Positions 1-5,269 of a stretch of DNA of 5,269 nucleotides are shown here, one piece after another. Source of the stretch: Actinomycetes bacterium (lineage in GTDB: Bacteria; Actinomycetota; Aquicultoria; CAJVYJ01; JAUVQD01); contig JAUVQD010000115.1 of NCBI GenBank assembly GCA_030598355.1, positions 1 through 5,269 of the forward strand, written 5' to 3'. Position 1 is the stretch's first letter. Each line of letters opens with the position of its first letter. The notes beneath the pieces are model-generated. The model was not told the DNA's origin. It made no database searches and worked only from the letters and a program-made list of their open reading frames with translations. The translations under genes and the position numbers were made by a program.

Positions 1-599
1 ACCCCTAATTCAGGACTAACACCGGCATGCGCGGCCCGACCGCGAAAGACAGCGCTAATTGTATTTTGCCAGGGCGCAATAGTATATATTTCCCCAACTA
101 GCCCGGCGGCGTCGAGAACAAACCCATACTCGCCTGTCACCAACGACCAATCCAGATTCTTGGCACCAAGTAGACCTTTTTCCTCCGCTACCGTGAAAAC
201 AAGATCTATCGGTCCATGACCCTCTTCACCTTCAACGACAACGTATGCCATCTCGAGGATTGCGGCTATTCCTGCCTTGTCATCAGCGCCTAAGACCGTC
301 TCCCCCGCAGTTCTGATAATGCCATTGTCCAGCACCGGCTCGACGTCTACCCCGGGCTCAACAGTATCCAGGTGACAATTAAAATATATCGCGGGTTTAT
401 CGGAGTTTCCAGGTAGGTGAGCAATGAGGTTCCCGGTATTTCCCCCTATGATGGCACCGGCGCCATCTACCTTGATTGAGAAACCAAGATCCCTAAGTTT
501 CCGGGCTAGATAATCTACTAATTTCTTTTCATTGAAGGAAAGGCTGTCAATGGAAACCATTTCAAAAAAATTAGCAACAAGCCGCTTTTGGTCGACCAT
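1..599 (-). CDS. M20-family zinc peptidase, PepT-like (YqjE-like), N-terminal part, cut by the window edge
   Basis: About 199 codons are visible from ATG at 599; the frame is still open at position 1, so the C-terminal half is missing. The translation begins MVDQKRLVANFFEMVSID and shows the ordered M20 signature. HLDTV at residues 76-80 carries a zinc-binding His76 and the associated Asp78. LGADDKAG at 103-110 carries the bridging Asp106. VAEEKG at 137-142 carries the catalytic Glu139 and metal-binding Glu140. VLDAAG at 161-166 carries a probable zinc Asp163. RGRAAHAGVSPE at 187-197 opens the lid/dimerisation domain. The long insert-free LGADDKAG and the TVEPG stretch after the first motif resemble the peptidase T-like group (YqjE) more than ArgE or DapE, so a cytosolic aminotripeptidase-type enzyme is likely; the substrate is not proven. 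It follows pyrG by 23 bases in the same frame, with GGTGGT seven bases before the ATG, so it is probably cotranscribed. All active-site residues visible so far are intact. Confidence 0.9.
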   Translation of the reverse strand, partial: MVDQKRLVANFFEMVSIDSLSFNEKKLVDYLARKLRDLGFSIKVDGAGAIIGGNTGNLIAHLPGNSDKPAIYFNCHLDTVEPGVDVEPVLDNGIIRTAGETVLGADDKAGIAAILEMAYVVVEGEEGHGPIDLVFTVAEEKGLLGAKNLDWSLVTGEYGFVLDAAGLVGEIYTIAPWQNTISAVFRGRAAHAGVSPELG

Positions 600-605
600 T
601 GAATA

Positions 606-611
606 ACCACC
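606..611 (-). promoter_or_regulatory. Ribosome binding site of the M20 peptidase gene
   Basis: GGTGGT lies seven bases before ATG 599, in the short gap after the pyrG stop at 624-626. It is a moderate Shine-Dalgarno match and supports ATG 599 as the start. In the same frame the next upstream codons run straight to the pyrG TAA, and no better start occurs among them. Confidence 0.55.
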
Positions 612-623
612 GGTAACCGATAA

Positions 624-3099
<2,476 letters not shown>

Positions 3100-3101
3100 C
3101 C

Positions 3102-3110
3102 ATCACCTTT
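3102..3110 (-). promoter_or_regulatory. Probable ribosome binding site of the MraY-like gene
   Basis: The minus strand reads AAAGGTGAT here, a good match to the 16S rRNA tail. AAAGG is six bases from ATT 3099 and nine from CTG 3096 (both in the transferase frame), but only two bases from the out-of-frame ATG 3103. A second weaker purine stretch, GAAGG at 3114-3118, lies ten bases before that ATG. The site shows that translation begins near 3100, not at TTG 3036. Confidence 0.5.
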
Positions 3111-3149
3111 AAGCCTTCAAATTTGGCTCTATCTTAACTGAATATACTA
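3104..3149 (-). other. Short intergenic gap in the operon
   Basis: About 46 bases, AT-rich, separate the stop of the large membrane protein (TAA, 3150-3152) from the start region of the MraY-like gene. I see no stem-loop followed by a T run, so no intrinsic terminator, and no convincing -35/-10 pair. TATATT occurs within it but lacks a partner at the proper distance. Read-through transcription into the downstream genes is the simplest view. Confidence 0.4.
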
Positions 3150-5264
3150 TTATTCCCTAGTGAAGCTATCGCATATTTCTAAATACAGAACGATGGTTAA
3201 AAGATACCCAAGAAGCATGGCCATAATGGCAATCCCGGAATCATTTGCCAAAGCGCCTACTAGTCCAGCGATAGTCCCGGCAAACAAAGCAATAGCTACG
3301 CCAGGGTGTCTCTTAAGTACCCAATCCCCGCCTTGTCGCTTCCAAAAAAACTGCCAAACCACTAAAGCAGTAAAGGCCGCGAGTCCAAGATAAGACCAAT
3401 AGCTATAGTTGAAAACGCCAATATTGAGCATGACTTTCCGCTTAATAACGGCGATAAAAGCCGGGATCGCGCCTGTAGCCGCTTGCCGGGTAACTATTCC
3501 TAAGTGGGTAGGTTCACTGGGGAAAAAGGCATCCGCGGCCGCTAACATTAAGACAGCGGCAAATGTGGCCAGCGCAGCTATACCAAAATGACGAGGCTTA
3601 ACTTGCGTTACCAGCGAAAAATATACCAACGTAAAAGCGGGCGCCATCATGATTATTCCGCCGGTGTTGGCGCCAAGCCCGCCAAAACCTACAACAAAAA
3701 CAATGGCCCCCAAGATGATCGCGAGCGGCCGGGCCAGAGTCACAAAATCACGCTCAGACTTCTCTGCCCAAAGGAGCGCCAAAACTAGAACAGCCGGCAT
3801 AAGAAATGACAGATAGTGATTACCTATACCGTAAAAGCGGCTGGCATTAATAGCTGTATAACCAAAAGCGGATTTGCCGTCACCAGGGGCGCCAATGAGG
3901 AGATTCACCAAAAGAAAAAGAGTTGTCGAGCCCGTTAAGAATATTATTGGAGAGCGCGTTTTTTCACTCATTCGCCAAGCCGAAAAAGTAAAGACTGCCG
4001 AAATAAGTAGAACGAGGCCAATATAGGTGGCTCCATTTGCGTAGGCTATTGGGAGGAGCGGTGTTACAAAAACCCCTAACGGCATAGCAAGAACAAAAAG
4101 AATAATCAAGCGTAACCATTCGTAAACGCTTTTCAGTCTTTCCTTTATGAAGATTAATCCCAGGAAACCGGCTACAAGCAAGAGCGCTTCGGCCACACTG
4201 TAACCGATCGTAATCGGCACAGACAATTCTTCACTCAAGAGATAGTCGTGGGCCTGTTGAGCCATATACTGAAAAGATGTTGTGCCGGCAACCGTTCTTA
4301 TTAGACGCCCGGAGTTTTGGCTTCCCAAGTCCACTCCGAATACATTTGCCACTGTCGGAGCGACATCTAAGCTAACCACAAGAGCCGGGCGGCGCGTAGA
4401 AGGTGATGTCAGAAGACCTGGCCGCAGATCGGGGCCGGCCATTATTATCGGTGAGAGCCCGTCTGACTCACGTGGCATAGACGGTGATAAAACAACTAAC
4501 ATATCTCTTTTAAAATCTAGGTCTTTCGCCACCCAACCGATAAATTTGTCGGCCCTTGCAATTGCTTCCATCTTAGGAACAATTTTTTCTTCCGATTTGG
4601 TTGAGGTCATATCTGCCCGTCTGGTATCGCCGGTCTCTACAACAACTAAGCTTGCGGGCGTGGAAAGACGACTAAACGACGCTTTCGTCTCCTGATAGTC
4701 TGTAGATATACCGCTATTACCTGGCGCTTTATATATTAGACTCTTTCTTCCGGACGGTAGACGCCCATCTTTGTCCACGCCGAACAATTCGACCTCACGC
4801 CCTAAAATATATCTCCCATCTTTGTCTCTGTAGTCCGCGTTCCCGATGACAGCGACATCAATCCCGCTTTTCCGCAAGGCCGTTGCCAACAAGCCTACCT
4901 GTGCCCGGTAGCCGGTTTTTTTGTTGAGCTCACCTAGCTCTTTAAAACGACTTGGATTGAGCCCCAGACCGGAATCCGCGCCGGCATCAGCGCGCGTACC
5001 TGCTGAAATTGTCGCGTATGAACGGACGCTGGTGGTCCTCGGGCCGGCAGTACGATTGATAAGCAAACCAGAGGCGCCTTCTTTGGCCAGCTGACTTAAG
5101 TTTGATGGTTGAGCCGCTGCCAGCTCAGCCCAAGTGACTCTGTCGATAATAATGATGACAGCGCGCCTGTCTATGGAAAGAGCGCTCGCGCTGCCAAGAA
5201 ACGCAAAACTCACCAGAGCGACAACTATAAAGAGACGAATCAGTTTTCTTCTCAAAATAAACAT
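3150..5264 (-). CDS. Membrane protein with exported degenerate alkaline-phosphatase-like domain and polytopic C-terminal domain
   Basis: The 704-residue protein has no function I can name. Residues 1-29 form a signal-anchor: a basic start (FILRRKLIR) then a hydrophobic stretch ending near SASALS. Residues 33 to about 325 look like an alkaline-phosphatase-superfamily fold outside the membrane: VIIIIDR (36-42) resembles the first metal Asp strand, SNLSQLAKEGASGLLIN (54-70) the following helix, SYATISAGTRA (82-92) the SxxTGxRP-like turn, IIMAGPDLRPG (273-283) and LDVAPTVANVFGV (299-311) the C-terminal part. The DHG-type metal motif expected near 260 reads LSPSMP instead, and the later metal His is not apparent. 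From about 350 to 698 there are ten or eleven membrane helices with polar islands NASRFYGIGNHY (473-484), GANTGG (531-536) and NDSG (674-677) that look functional. ATG 5264 gives a natural signal sequence, but only five bases precede it, so the binding site and any upstream extension cannot be judged. It probably works with the adjacent MraY-like protein in the cell envelope (inference). Confidence 0.85.
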   Translation of the reverse strand: MFILRRKLIRLFIVVALVSFAFLGSASALSIDRRAVIIIIDRVTWAELAAAQPSNLSQLAKEGASGLLINRTAGPRTTSVRSYATISAGTRADAGADSGLGLNPSRFKELGELNKKTGYRAQVGLLATALRKSGIDVAVIGNADYRDKDGRYILGREVELFGVDKDGRLPSGRKSLIYKAPGNSGISTDYQETKASFSRLSTPASLVVVETGDTRRADMTSTKSEEKIVPKMEAIARADKFIGWVAKDLDFKRDMLVVLSPSMPRESDGLSPIIMAGPDLRPGLLTSPSTRRPALVVSLDVAPTVANVFGVDLGSQNSGRLIRTVAGTTSFQYMAQQAHDYLLSEELSVPITIGYSVAEALLLVAGFLGLIFIKERLKSVYEWLRLIILFVLAMPLGVFVTPLLPIAYANGATYIGLVLLISAVFTFSAWRMSEKTRSPIIFLTGSTTLFLLVNLLIGAPGDGKSAFGYTAINASRFYGIGNHYLSFLMPAVLVLALLWAEKSERDFVTLARPLAIILGAIVFVVGFGGLGANTGGIIMMAPAFTLVYFSLVTQVKPRHFGIAALATFAAVLMLAAADAFFPSEPTHLGIVTRQAATGAIPAFIAVIKRKVMLNIGVFNYSYWSYLGLAAFTALVVWQFFWKRQGGDWVLKRHPGVAIALFAGTIAGLVGALANDSGIAIMAMLLGYLLTIVLYLEICDSFTRE

Positions 5265-5269
5265 TGATC

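Noticed and set aside
600..623. Small symmetry GGTTACCGGTGGTTA between pyrG and the M20 gene.
   Set aside because: The repeated GGTTA and the ACCGGT palindrome are very short, overlap the ribosome binding site, and have no T run, so neither a terminator nor an operator can be supported.
3104..3149. Possible internal promoter or terminator in the longest gap between genes.
   Set aside because: A TATATT element is present but no -35 at suitable spacing, and no GC stem followed by T residues was found.
4282..4695. A 137-codon open frame on the plus strand.
   Set aside because: It lies wholly inside the 704-residue membrane protein on the opposite strand, has no domain signature or binding site, and reads as a low-information antisense shadow.

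Overview
The window reads as one stretch of a bacterial operon transcribed entirely from the minus strand (right to left). It holds four protein genes with very little space between them, and no RNA genes, mobile elements, CRISPR arrays or convincing terminators. In transcription order: (1) 5264-3150, a 704-residue membrane protein with an exported, degenerate alkaline-phosphatase-like domain followed by a large polytopic membrane domain; (2) about 3099-2266, a divergent member of the MraY/WecA polyprenyl-phosphate sugar-1-phosphate transferase superfamily; (3) 2261-624, pyrG, CTP synthase, complete and catalytically intact; (4) 599 to beyond the left edge, the N-terminal 199 codons of an M20-family zinc peptidase of the PepT-like (YqjE-like) type, cut by the window boundary.

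The organism is a bacterium of moderate GC by eye. CTP synthase embedded in a run with a MraY-like transferase and a large envelope protein recalls the pyrG neighbourhoods of Gram-positive lineages (Actinomycetota and deep-branching Bacillota). I cannot place it more precisely, and this placement is recollection and inference, not a search result. The single exported or membrane-facing pair plus two cytosolic enzymes fits such a layout.

The two upstream genes look like a functional pair at the membrane. The MraY-like protein would act on a polyprenyl phosphate at the inner face, and the 704-residue protein has a domain outside the membrane and about ten further helices. Their job is unknown: the transferase has lost the usual Asp-rich DGLDG-type motif, replaced by DLRPGRA, and the phosphatase-like domain has lost its recognisable metal ligands. 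PyrG supplies CTP for nucleic acids, phospholipids and CDP-activated envelope precursors. The M20 peptidase is probably a passenger housekeeping aminopeptidase.

The main anomaly is the 5' end of the transferase gene. Its first transmembrane helix is encoded in frame upstream of the first usual start codon, with no ATG, GTG or TTG in that frame. An ATG lies one frame away, just before a run of five T. Either the gene starts at a rare codon (ATT or CTG), or a one-base indel sits in the T run.
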